Source of the DNA: an uncultured Bacteroidota bacterium
Lineage (GTDB): Bacteria > Bacteroidota > Bacteroidia > Flavobacteriales > Flavobacteriaceae
Length of the DNA: 64,000 nucleotides
Assembly (NCBI GenBank): GCA_902535165.1
Contig: CACASE010000001.1
Location: 62,001 to 126,000, forward strand
Direction: 5' to 3'
Shown piece after piece: positions 50,619 to 59,602 of the stretch (the stretch's first letter is position 1; each line of letters begins with the position of its first letter). The position numbers were made by a program, and so were the translations under genes. Below the pieces are notes generated by a model. The model saw only the letters and a program-made list of their open reading frames with translations. It was not told where the DNA came from and did no database searches.

Positions 50619-50644
50619 TTTTACAGAATTGGCTTGCGAATATA

Positions 50645-51646
50645 CTAATTTTTTTGTCTGTTTTTAATAATATTTAACGCTTGTAAAATTGCAGATTTGA
50701 AAGAGCTTGGATTTGCAATATTTTTTCCTGCAATATCATAAGCGGTACCATGATCAGGTGAGGTTCTAACCACATTAAGCCCAGCAGTAAAGTTTACACC
50801 ATTACCAAAAGTTAGTGTCTTAAAAGGTATTAAGCCTTGATCATGATATGTTGCAATAATAGCGTCAAAAGATTTATACATATTCGTTCCAAAAAAACTA
50901 TCACTGGCGTAAGGTCCTGAGATATCAATACCTGATTTTGAAATCTCCTGAATTGTTGGAATTAAAATTACACCATCATCTTTCCCTATAACACCGCCAT
51001 CTCCTACGTGAGGATTAATTGATAAAATGGCAATTTTAGGTTTTTTAATCATAAAATCATTTTTTAATGAATTTTCAACAAGTTGTACTCTATTTTTAAT
51101 TAGTTCTGTTGTTATTTGATCTACTACTTTATTTAAAGGCACATGCTCAGTTAATAGTGCTATTTTAATTTTACTTGAAACCATAAACATTAAAGCATCT
51201 CCATTAAAATAAGTGTCCAAAAAATCTGTATGACCTTTGAAATCAAAGTCACTATTTTGAATATTCTTTTTATTAATAGGACCTGTTACGAGTCCATCAA
51301 TCATAGAGTTTTTTAAAAACTCAACAGCAAGCCTTAGAGATAATCTAGAAAATTCTCCACCTTCTATCTTCGATTTACCAAATTCAATATTAAAATTTTT
51401 ATTATTTAAATTAAGAACATTTATACAGTCTCTTCTAAGATTTTTAATGTTATCAATGGAAATGATTTCACAGTTAAGATTAAAAAATTTTTTTTGCTCT
51501 TCAATTAATTTATAATTAGAAAAAATGACAGGGATAAATTTACCAATGAAATTTATTTTCTCTAGTGACTTTAAAATAACTTCTATTCCAATACCATTTG
51601 GGTCTCCAGTCGATATCCCTAAAACTGGCCTAAAAAAATTTGACAT
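50645..51646 (-). CDS. pdxA: 4-hydroxythreonine-4-phosphate dehydrogenase
   Basis: GISTGDPNGIGIE, GPINKK, GHTDFLD, NPHVGDGGVIGKDD, TSPDHGTAYDIAG. Confidence 0.96.
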   Translation of the reverse strand: MSNFFRPVLGISTGDPNGIGIEVILKSLEKINFIGKFIPVIFSNYKLIEEQKKFFNLNCEIISIDNIKNLRRDCINVLNLNNKNFNIEFGKSKIEGGEFSRLSLRLAVEFLKNSMIDGLVTGPINKKNIQNSDFDFKGHTDFLDTYFNGDALMFMVSSKIKIALLTEHVPLNKVVDQITTELIKNRVQLVENSLKNDFMIKKPKIAILSINPHVGDGGVIGKDDGVILIPTIQEISKSGIDISGPYASDSFFGTNMYKSFDAIIATYHDQGLIPFKTLTFGNGVNFTAGLNVVRTSPDHGTAYDIAGKNIANPSSFKSAILQALNIIKNRQKN

Positions 51647-51672
51647 CTCTTTGTATATAATGTGTATTTTTG
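51639..51672 (+). promoter_or_regulatory. Bacteroidetes-type promoter for ribE
   Basis: TTTG - N22 - TATTTTTG; start codon at 51694. Confidence 0.5.
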
Positions 51673-51693
51673 AGCAAATAAATATACAACTAT

Positions 51694-52287
51694 ATGTTTA
51701 CAGGTATTATTGAAAATCTTTCAGAAATTAAAGAAATTAATAAAGAGGGTGATAATCTTTCAATATCATTGATCAGTAAAATAACAAACGAACTAAAAAT
51801 TGATCAAAGCTTATCACACAATGGAGTATGCTTAACAGTAGTTGATATAAATGATAATATTTACAAGGTAACCGCTATTAAAGAAACAATATTAAAAAGC
51901 TCCATTAAAAACTGGAGAATTGGCGATATAATAAATATCGAAAGAGCAATGAAACTTGGTGATCGTCTTGATGGACATATGGTACAGGGACATGTTGACC
52001 AAACAGCTACATGCACAAAAATTTCAGAGGAAAATGGTAGTTGGTATTTTTATTTTGAATATCAGAAATCCAATAATTTAACTATTGAAAAAGGATCTAT
52101 TTCAATTAACGGAGTAAGTTTAACAATAGTCGAATCTATGGACAACGGATTCTCAGTAGCAATAATTCCATACACTTATGAAAACACAAATTTTAAAAAC
52201 ATTCAAGTAGGAGATCTTGTCAATATTGAATTTGATATGATTGGCAAATACATACAAAAAATTATTAAAGCCCAATCAGACCAATAA
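51694..52287 (+). CDS. ribE: riboflavin synthase alpha subunit
   Basis: MFTGIIENL, HNGVCLTVV, GHMVQGHVD, SINGVSLTIV. Confidence 0.97.
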   Translation: MFTGIIENLSEIKEINKEGDNLSISLISKITNELKIDQSLSHNGVCLTVVDINDNIYKVTAIKETILKSSIKNWRIGDIINIERAMKLGDRLDGHMVQGHVDQTATCTKISEENGSWYFYFEYQKSNNLTIEKGSISINGVSLTIVESMDNGFSVAIIPYTYENTNFKNIQVGDLVNIEFDMIGKYIQKIIKAQSDQ

Positions 52288-53180
52288 TGCAAAGAAAGAT
52301 TCTTCCACTTTTTGCAGCTACAATTGCAACGACAATTTATGGCCTAAATCATACAATAGCTAAAATGGTTATGCCAATTTACATTGGATCTTTAGGCTTA
52401 GTTCTTCTCAGAGTGTTGGGTGCAACAATTATTTTTTGGACTATTAGCCTTTTTTTTAAGAGCAAACCAATTGAAAAAAAAGATAGATTAACAATTATTA
52501 AATGTGGACTTTTTGGGATGAGCATTAACATAGCAGCTTTTATTGCAGGATTGGATTATTCAACCCCTGTTAATAGCTCCATATTAATAATAATTTCCCC
52601 AATTTTTGTTGTCATTTTATCATTTTTCATTTTTAAAAATAAAGTAAACTTTATTAAAATAATTGGGATTTTTTTAGGATTTATTGGTGCTTTAATATTA
52701 ATTCTAAGTGCAGATTCGAATAGCTCGGTAGGAAGAAATATACCCCTTGGTAACTTTTTATTTATAGTTAATAGCATTTCATATGCTTATTATCTAATTA
52801 TTGTAAAACCAATGGCAGAAAAATATGACTTAATAACACTATTTAAATGGCTATTTCTTATAGGTCTTATTTTTAATTTTCCACTTGGAATTAACCAATT
52901 TCTGGATGTAGATTGGAGTGCCTTACCAATCAAAGAAGCAGTGCTTCCAATGATTTTTGTTGTTTTATGTACAACTGTGATGACTTACTTTCTAAATGGA
53001 TATGCTTTAAGTAAATTAACATCAACAGAGGTTGCAGTCTTCATGTATCTGCAACCAATAATTGGAGTTTTATTTGCAATTTTTACAAAAGCTGATACAA
53101 TTACATTTACTATAATAATTGCTTCAATGCTAATTTTTTCGGGTGTTTACTTGACAACTGTTTTAAAAACCAGAAGTTAA
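52287..53180 (+). CDS. EamA/DMT family transporter
   Basis: Ten hydrophobic segments, two EamA repeats. Confidence 0.9.
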   Translation: MQRKILPLFAATIATTIYGLNHTIAKMVMPIYIGSLGLVLLRVLGATIIFWTISLFFKSKPIEKKDRLTIIKCGLFGMSINIAAFIAGLDYSTPVNSSILIIISPIFVVILSFFIFKNKVNFIKIIGIFLGFIGALILILSADSNSSVGRNIPLGNFLFIVNSISYAYYLIIVKPMAEKYDLITLFKWLFLIGLIFNFPLGINQFLDVDWSALPIKEAVLPMIFVVLCTTVMTYFLNGYALSKLTSTEVAVFMYLQPIIGVLFAIFTKADTITFTIIIASMLIFSGVYLTTVLKTRS

Positions 53181-53182
53181 TT

Positions 53183-53977
53183 TTATAAGAAAACCTCACC
53201 CACAGAATAGGTTTTTGCTTTTCCATTAATTAAAACTCTATCTCCTTTATCAATACAAAACATTTCACCTCCTCTTTCGGAAAGTTGTAGACTTTTTAAT
53301 TTTTGTTTTCCTAATTTTTTACTCCAATATGGTACAAGTGAGCAATGAGTAGAACCAGTAACAGGATCTTCAAAAAAAGAACATTGCGGTACAAAGTATC
53401 TGGAAACAAAATCTGAGTTGTTGCCCTTTGCTGTAATTACAACTCCACCAGGATCGATATTTTTTTTATCAAACAGATCTTTATCAATTTTAATATTTTT
53501 TATTTGATCCTCATTTTCATAAACCAAAACGTAATCTCTAGATTTTAAAATTTCTTTAGGTTTTATACTTAAAGACTCATAAATATTAGTAGGTAATTCT
53601 GAGCTAACAGGGTTTCTGTGTGGAAAGTCCATTTGCAAATAATCTTTATCATATTTTACAATTAATTCACCACTCATCGAATCAAACTTTACTAAATCAG
53701 AATTATAATTTAAATGTTCTTTAAGGCAATAGGCTGTTGCTAAGGTAGCGTGACCGCATAAATCCATCTCAATTTCAGGGGTGAACCATCTTAAATAAAA
53801 ATGATCATCTTTTTTTATGAAAAAAGCTGTTTCAGAAACATTATTTTCTTTTGCAATTTTCAGTAATAGATCGTCAGAAAGCCAATTTTCTAATGGCATA
53901 ACACATGCTGGATTGCCCTTAAAAATCTCAGATGTAAAAGCATCTATTTGAAACAATTTTATTATCGATTCAGACAT
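53183..53977 (-). CDS. PhzF family isomerase/epimerase
   Basis: QIDAFTSEIFKGNPACVMPLENWL, ETAFF, MDLCGHATLATAY, DPVTGSTHCSLVPYW. Confidence 0.95.
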   Translation of the reverse strand: MSESIIKLFQIDAFTSEIFKGNPACVMPLENWLSDDLLLKIAKENNVSETAFFIKKDDHFYLRWFTPEIEMDLCGHATLATAYCLKEHLNYNSDLVKFDSMSGELIVKYDKDYLQMDFPHRNPVSSELPTNIYESLSIKPKEILKSRDYVLVYENEDQIKNIKIDKDLFDKKNIDPGGVVITAKGNNSDFVSRYFVPQCSFFEDPVTGSTHCSLVPYWSKKLGKQKLKSLQLSERGGEMFCIDKGDRVLINGKAKTYSVGEVFL

Positions 53978-54032
53978 AAAAATTGAATTTAAATTAAAAT
54001 AATCATAAATTGATATAAGAAAATTAAAAATT

Positions 54033-54761
54033 ATGAAAAAAATTCTTCTTTATACGGCTATATTATTATTGAGTTTTCAAACATACTCACAAAGTAAAGA
54101 GGGTAATATGTGGAGAGAGGCTGCTAAATATTTATATGATAATGGTTTTGACAGAAACAACTTGAGAAATACAATTGAACTAGTTAGAGAAATGTCTTCA
54201 GAAATTTCTGAAAACAAAAAAATTTCAAAAAAAACAGAGAAAAAATTAAATAAAATGTCTTTTAGTGATAAAGAAGTTGATGTACTGAAATCATTATCTC
54301 AAAAAATGTCTAAAATGGTAACTAAGGATATAGTAAAAGGAAAAGAATCTAAAAAAGAAACAACAGATTTTGGAAACGAAAATCAAGAAAGAATGAATAG
54401 AGCAAGAGGAGATTTTAATTCAGGTCAAAGAAGTGGTAATTTAAGGGGCCAAGGTGGAAATAGATCAGGTCAAAGATATGGTTCAAACAATAGACAAGGT
54501 CCACCAAGGCCAGAAGCTACAAGCCCAATTTTTGAAAAGTTAATCCAATATATTCGTGAACAAGGTGTAAATAGAGATAATATGAGGAGCGTAATGACAA
54601 CTGTTAGAGAAATTGGCCAGGAATATAGATCACTTAAAGATAAATCAGGGTATAAACCATCCGAAGAAAAATTAAAAACGCTTTCTGAAGCAGGTTTATC
54701 AGATGAAACAATTTCTGTTGTAATTGAAATTATTAAAGCATTGGTTGTTTATGACAGATAA
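54033..54761 (+). CDS. secreted protein with duplicated helical domain and RG/GQ-rich linker
   Basis: Signal peptide; two alignable ~70-aa repeats flanking NQERMNRARGDFNSGQRSGNLRGQGGNRSGQRYGSNNRQGPP. Confidence 0.75.
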   Translation: MKKILLYTAILLLSFQTYSQSKEGNMWREAAKYLYDNGFDRNNLRNTIELVREMSSEISENKKISKKTEKKLNKMSFSDKEVDVLKSLSQKMSKMVTKDIVKGKESKKETTDFGNENQERMNRARGDFNSGQRSGNLRGQGGNRSGQRYGSNNRQGPPRPEATSPIFEKLIQYIREQGVNRDNMRSVMTTVREIGQEYRSLKDKSGYKPSEEKLKTLSEAGLSDETISVVIEIIKALVVYDR

Positions 54762-54803
54762 ATTACTTCTTATGAAGTTTTTTTTTAAATTAATGGCTCA
54801 TTT

Positions 54804-55565
54804 ATGAGTCATTTTTTTTTAAATAATTTTAATACTCTTGTTATTAGCTGGATTTTAGTAGGGCTTATTACTTTTTTATTCTTAGTCATCTCAAAAACAA
54901 GAACTCCCTATGGCAGACATAGTGAAAATGGCTGGGGGTTAATGATTAATAATTCGTGGGCTTGGTTTTGGATGGAATTTCCTGCTCTTATAGTTATGCC
55001 TATTATAAGTTTACTTGGTCCTAATGAGCTTAATTCATACTCAATGATTTTAACTTTTATATGGTTTGCTCATTACTTTAATAGAGTAATTATTTTCCCA
55101 CTCAGAATAAAAACAAAAAATAAAAAAATGCCAATTTCAATTGCAATTAGTGCATTTTTCTTTAATATTTTTAATGGCCTCTTTAACGGTTACTATGTTG
55201 GTTATATTATGAATACACAATCAGCTTTAGAGCCTAATGTAATTATTGGTATTATTATTTTCTTAATTGGTATGTTTGTTAATGTTAGCTCAGACAATAA
55301 ATTAATATCCCTAAGAAAAGATAGTGTTGGTTATAAAATTCCTCATGGTGGTTTTTTTAAATATGTTTCGTGTCCAAATTACTTTGGTGAAATTATTGAA
55401 TGGTTTGGTTATTTAATTATTGCATTTAGCTTACCAGCACTAAGCTTTGTATTATGGACCGGTTTTAATTTGATTCCGAGAGCATTGAATCATCACGAAT
55501 GGTATAAAGAAAATTTTAAAAATTATCCAAAAAATAGAAAAGCAGTTATTCCATTTATTATTTAA
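54804..55565 (+). CDS. steroid 5-alpha-reductase-like membrane protein
   Basis: RTPYGRHS, FNGYYVGY, FKYVSCPNYFGEIIEWFGY, LIPRALNHHEWYKENFKNYPKNRKAVIPFII. Confidence 0.88.
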   Translation: MSHFFLNNFNTLVISWILVGLITFLFLVISKTRTPYGRHSENGWGLMINNSWAWFWMEFPALIVMPIISLLGPNELNSYSMILTFIWFAHYFNRVIIFPLRIKTKNKKMPISIAISAFFFNIFNGLFNGYYVGYIMNTQSALEPNVIIGIIIFLIGMFVNVSSDNKLISLRKDSVGYKIPHGGFFKYVSCPNYFGEIIEWFGYLIIAFSLPALSFVLWTGFNLIPRALNHHEWYKENFKNYPKNRKAVIPFII

Positions 55566-55593
55566 TACACTAAATTTGAAAAAAATTTAAACT

Positions 55594-55932
55594 ATGAATG
55601 CATCAAAAGCAAACTTAATTAATTCCATTTCATTGATAGGCTTTGGACTGTGGGGTTATTTCGAAGTAACTTCTCCTACAGCACTAATACCTGTTGGATT
55701 TGGATTAATATTATTATTGTGCTACAACGGAGTTAAAAATCAAAATAAAATCATTGCTCATGTTGCAGTATTATTGACACTAGTAATACTTTTAGCTTTA
55801 GTTGGAATGAGGCTTCCAAAATCAATTGAAACTGGTGGAGCTGGATTATACCGAGTTTTAGCAATGTGTGCGACATCAGTATTTGCAATGATATTTTTTG
55901 TGAAAAGCTTTATTGAGGCTAGAAGAAAATAA
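55594..55932 (+). CDS. hypothetical membrane protein
   Basis: 112 aa, about four hydrophobic segments. Confidence 0.65.
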   Translation: MNASKANLINSISLIGFGLWGYFEVTSPTALIPVGFGLILLLCYNGVKNQNKIIAHVAVLLTLVILLALVGMRLPKSIETGGAGLYRVLAMCATSVFAMIFFVKSFIEARRK

Positions 55933-55933
55933 T

Positions 55934-56101
55934 TTATTTTTTTTCAGGAAACCTTCCATAGTTTCCCATTCCGTCATAGTCAGCTTCATTTGCTTGGTCT
56001 ATATCATTATATTTTTTTGTTTCTTCGTCATTAACAAAAAAAACACTCGCAACAACCAATCCAACAACAAATACTCCTAATCCAAAAATATATATTTCCA
56101 T
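55934..56101 (-). CDS. microprotein, single-TM, acidic tail (55 aa)
   Basis: MEIYIFGLGVFVVGLVVASVFFVNDEETKKYNDIDQANEADYDGMGNYGRFPEKK; start revised from 56134 by paralogy to upstream ORF. Confidence 0.7.
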   Translation of the reverse strand: MEIYIFGLGVFVVGLVVASVFFVNDEETKKYNDIDQANEADYDGMGNYGRFPEKK

Positions 56102-56102
56102 T

Positions 56103-56207
56103 TTAGAGATCGTTATATTTTTTCTTCTCCTCATTATTTACAAATAGAACACTAGCAACAACTAATGCTATTACAATAAGTCCTAATGCAAATAAATATA
56201 TCTCCAT
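56103..56207 (-). CDS. microprotein, single-TM (34 aa), tandem paralogue of the next gene
   Basis: Manual translation MEIYLFALGLIVIALVVASVLFVNNEEKKKYNDL; 24/34 identical to following ORF; absent from ORF track. Confidence 0.65.
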   Translation of the reverse strand: MEIYLFALGLIVIALVVASVLFVNNEEKKKYNDL

Positions 56208-56209
56208 CA

Positions 56210-56380
56210 CTATTTAATTTGTTTTAAGTATACACCTAATGCTAAAATTGATGGCACCCATATCCCAACATATAGACCCTCATCTTTATATCCCGAAAAC
56301 CATAACGCAACAGAGATGATAAATGAAATAAAAACAGCTAGCAATAGCAAATAATCTGATTTTTTATACTTACTAAACAT
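56210..56380 (-). CDS. small membrane protein (56 aa)
   Basis: Manual translation MFSKYKKSDYLLLLAVFISFIISVALWFSGYKDEGLYVGIWVPSILALGVYLKQIK; 2 nt before next start; absent from ORF track. Confidence 0.65.
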   Translation of the reverse strand: MFSKYKKSDYLLLLAVFISFIISVALWFSGYKDEGLYVGIWVPSILALGVYLKQIK

Positions 56381-56392
56381 AACTCAAAAGTA

Positions 56393-56420
56393 TTGATAAT
56401 ATAATTAACTTATATATTTG
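56393..56420 (+). promoter_or_regulatory. Bacteroidetes-type promoter for 56448 gene
   Basis: TTG - N17 - TATATTTG; start codon at 56448. Confidence 0.55.
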
Positions 56421-56447
56421 CTATAAAAATAAATATTTTTCTAAACT

Positions 56448-57314
56448 ATGATTGGAGTTATTGAAAACATATTCACCAAAGTTTTTTCAGAAAAAAATCT
56501 TAAAACATTTGAAAAAATAATTCTTATATCCGCTACGCTAGGTTTTATTGTTCACTTGATTTTAATTCTATTGAATAATAATGGATATATTGACCTTTCT
56601 TTTTTTCAGGACAGACTATTTGTAAATCCAATATCAGCAATTTATACTCCTTTTTCATTCATACTTGTTTATGAAGCTTACTTATTAATATATTTTCTCC
56701 CTAGATCATTTACAACTTCAATTGCAAAACAGTTTGAGATCATGTCATTGATTCTAATTAGAAAGATTTTTAAAGATATACCAAATGTAAACCTTGAAGA
56801 CAACTGGTTAAAAAATGAAAATAATCTACAGTTAATATATGACTTATCAGGTGTACTAATTGTTTTTTTCCTAATTTATTTATTTAAAAAACTAAAAGAG
56901 GAGCTACCTAAATTACCAGTCCATCAAAATCTTAAAAGATTTATTGGGTATAAAAAGCTTATAAGTTTATTCTTACTTCCAACCTTGACATTGCTTTGTG
57001 TATTTAGCTTTATAGACTGGTATAATTTTGCATTTTTAGGTATTGGAACAAGCTCTAATATTGATTTTCTGTTTTTTGTTGACTTTTTTACAATATTAAT
57101 CCTAGTTGACGTATTCATTCTATTGATTTCTTTTCAGTATACCGAGAGATACTCTCAACTGATTAGAAATACAGGATTTATCATTTCAACGATATTATTA
57201 AGACTTTCATTTAGTGCAGTCGGTTTAACTAGCTTACTACTACTAGTATCAGGAATTATTTTTGGTTTAATTATTCTACTTATTTACAATAATTGGGAGA
57301 AAGAACACAACTAA
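56448..57314 (+). CDS. hypothetical polytopic membrane protein
   Basis: 288 aa, multiple hydrophobic segments; no recognised family. Confidence 0.65.
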   Translation: MIGVIENIFTKVFSEKNLKTFEKIILISATLGFIVHLILILLNNNGYIDLSFFQDRLFVNPISAIYTPFSFILVYEAYLLIYFLPRSFTTSIAKQFEIMSLILIRKIFKDIPNVNLEDNWLKNENNLQLIYDLSGVLIVFFLIYLFKKLKEELPKLPVHQNLKRFIGYKKLISLFLLPTLTLLCVFSFIDWYNFAFLGIGTSSNIDFLFFVDFFTILILVDVFILLISFQYTERYSQLIRNTGFIISTILLRLSFSAVGLTSLLLLVSGIIFGLIILLIYNNWEKEHN

Positions 57315-57316
57315 AG

Positions 57317-57871
57317 TTATTTACAAGGTCCCTCATAGTAATTTAGCACACCATTACAATCTGCAGCTGAACTGTTAGTGTAATTAAAGCCATCACAACC
57401 ACAAACTGGCTCATATATTGTAGGAATTACACAATTTGATGAAATTTTTGAGATATCAATACAGCCAGAAAAATACTTTTCTACAAAATCCTCATATTCC
57501 TTTGATCCATAAGCCATATCTCTTATCTCATAAATAACAGCCCTAACTAATTCAATTGGATCCCTTGTTTCAGGCATTGAAAAAGAGTTGTTATTCATGC
57601 TTAACAAAACATTGTTAGTAGATGAAAGGTCAATAGCAGTATAAAAATAATATCTCAATACATATCCAATACTTAAGTCTGTTGCAGGAAATTTAGCATC
57701 AAAAATAAAAGGATCTGAAATAGTAGTTTTCAAAACTCTATAACCTTTAGAAAAAGATTGATTGATTCTCAAAGCAGGTAGTTCAATATCGCTATTACTA
57801 TTTTCTATCTCAGTGTTTACACTGCAAGAAAAAATTAAAAACATTACTAAAATTTTTATTTTCATTATCAT
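57317..57871 (-). CDS. lipoprotein with C-terminal Kazal-like domain
   Basis: Lipobox LIFSC; C-terminal CVIPTIYEPVCGCDGFNYTNSSAADCNGVLNYYEGPC. Confidence 0.8.
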   Translation of the reverse strand: MIMKIKILVMFLIFSCSVNTEIENSNSDIELPALRINQSFSKGYRVLKTTISDPFIFDAKFPATDLSIGYVLRYYFYTAIDLSSTNNVLLSMNNNSFSMPETRDPIELVRAVIYEIRDMAYGSKEYEDFVEKYFSGCIDISKISSNCVIPTIYEPVCGCDGFNYTNSSAADCNGVLNYYEGPCK

Positions 57872-57888
57872 TTAAGTTATATATTATT

Positions 57889-58641
57889 TTAATTTCTCAT
57901 ATTGGAATAAGTCTTATATGAGGGTTCTTTTGGAGATATGATTTCAAATATTTTTGCTGATTCAATTACTTTAAAATTAATTTCAGAAATGTCATCCACT
58001 TTGATAAATGTTCCTTTTTCAATTGTTGAATCATTATAAGTTAAGCTTCCACAGATAACAAATAATGAATGAATAGAATCGGGATTTATTTTAATTTTAT
58101 GATCTCCACTATCAAATTTATATTCATTAATTAAAATATTCTCTGTATCCATTTTCATTGGTGAATTTGAGCCTTTAATTATCTTTTTTAATATTTTTTC
58201 TGAAACATAAGTTTCGAACTGATTTGATTTATAATCATCATATGATGGGCTAATCTTAAGAGTTTTGGATAAATTTGGGTCAAACCAAATTTGGAAAATT
58301 TCAGAATTATTATCAATCTCCTCAGCATGTGAAATTCCATTTCCAGCTCTAATTATTTGAACGTCTCCTTCCTTTAGGGGAATCCATTTATTTTGTTTCG
58401 TATCAAAATGATTAATATTCCCTTTTAAAACAAAACTGCAAATTTCAAAACCTTGATGAGGATGAAGTCCAATTGTACTTTTTTTACTTGAAGTCCAAGC
58501 ATGTGCCCAATAAAAAAGATTTGAATAGGGTTTCAACTGTCCCCCATCCTGTGGAAAACCAATTGGTTTATTTTCTAAAATTTCACCATTATTAAAACTC
58601 CCACTTGCTTGTTGATTTTTATTAAAAATTTCTACTGGCAT
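57889..58641 (-). CDS. pirin family protein
   Basis: HPHQGFEICSFVLKGNINHFD, GDVQIIRAGNGISHAEE. Confidence 0.92.
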   Translation of the reverse strand: MPVEIFNKNQQASGSFNNGEILENKPIGFPQDGGQLKPYSNLFYWAHAWTSSKKSTIGLHPHQGFEICSFVLKGNINHFDTKQNKWIPLKEGDVQIIRAGNGISHAEEIDNNSEIFQIWFDPNLSKTLKISPSYDDYKSNQFETYVSEKILKKIIKGSNSPMKMDTENILINEYKFDSGDHKIKINPDSIHSLFVICGSLTYNDSTIEKGTFIKVDDISEINFKVIESAKIFEIISPKEPSYKTYSNMRN

Positions 58642-59177
58642 TAACTTAAATTTAAGATGAATAATTCTAGAGATTTTTTAAACTCCTTATTTAATTTTGA
58701 ATTTGTTATCCCTTTATTAATTTCAAAATTATCATCAAAGTTTGGTAATGAAAATGCAGGAATACTATATGGGTTCCCTCTTGAAATTCTTTTATGTGCA
58801 ATTTCAAGTACTGTTTTAGCTCCTCTACTACCATCAGATGTTGAAAGCAATAGCATTGGTTTGTTGTACCAAACAATTTTTTCTATTCTTGAAATCCAAT
58901 CAAAAATATTTTTAAAAGCTGCTGTATAAACACTATTGTGCTCAGCAAAGGATATTATAATACCATCTGCACTTTTTATAATTTCTTTAAACTTGAAAGC
59001 TTTTTCAGGGATTCCTTTATCATTTTCATAGTCAATGCTATAGATAGGCATTTCAAAATCATTTAAATCAATAATAATAGAATCAGCATCACTTATTAGG
59101 GAAGCAGCATAAGATGCAAATTGCTTATTAATAGATTTTTTTGAGGAGCTAGCTCCAAATGCAACAATCTTTTTCAT
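58641..59177 (-). CDS. NADPH-dependent FMN reductase family protein
   Basis: AFGASSSKKSINKQFA, EHNSVYTAAFKNIFDWISR, GSRGAKTVLE. Confidence 0.92.
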   Translation of the reverse strand: MKKIVAFGASSSKKSINKQFASYAASLISDADSIIIDLNDFEMPIYSIDYENDKGIPEKAFKFKEIIKSADGIIISFAEHNSVYTAAFKNIFDWISRIEKIVWYNKPMLLLSTSDGSRGAKTVLEIAHKRISRGNPYSIPAFSLPNFDDNFEINKGITNSKLNKEFKKSLELFILNLS

Positions 59178-59230
59178 TAACTAAAATTATATTTTAGATT
59201 TAAAATTTTCAAAAAATATGCCAATATGAC

Positions 59231-59602
59231 TTATTTCTCTTCAAACAAAAATAAGGTTTTCAATTCTGAAGAAGTAAAAGCTAAGTTTTCATAACTACCA
59301 CTGAAATGCAAAATTATTGATTCCATAATCTTTTTATTGCAGCCTTCATTTTTTTTAAATTCAATAAGATTACTATAAAGTTCTTTTTTATTATTGCTTT
59401 TTTTATAGGATTTAATTATTTGAGATATTTGATTTAGAAAAAAATTAATTTGATCTGAATAACACTCTTTTATAAGCTCTAGTGTAAGAAGATTTTTTGG
59501 TCTTCTTCTAAAAGCACTAAAGTAGAAGAGCTTTAATTCTTTCTCTACGGTAAGATAAATTTTATCTGGTAAAGTATTATTCTTTGTTGAAATAGGTTTC
59601 AA
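59231..59602 (-). CDS. hypothetical protein
   Basis: 123 aa, overlaps the 3' end of the ABC ATPase gene. Confidence 0.55.
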   Translation of the reverse strand: MKPISTKNNTLPDKIYLTVEKELKLFYFSAFRRRPKNLLTLELIKECYSDQINFFLNQISQIIKSYKKSNNKKELYSNLIEFKKNEGCNKKIMESIILHFSGSYENLAFTSSELKTLFLFEEK

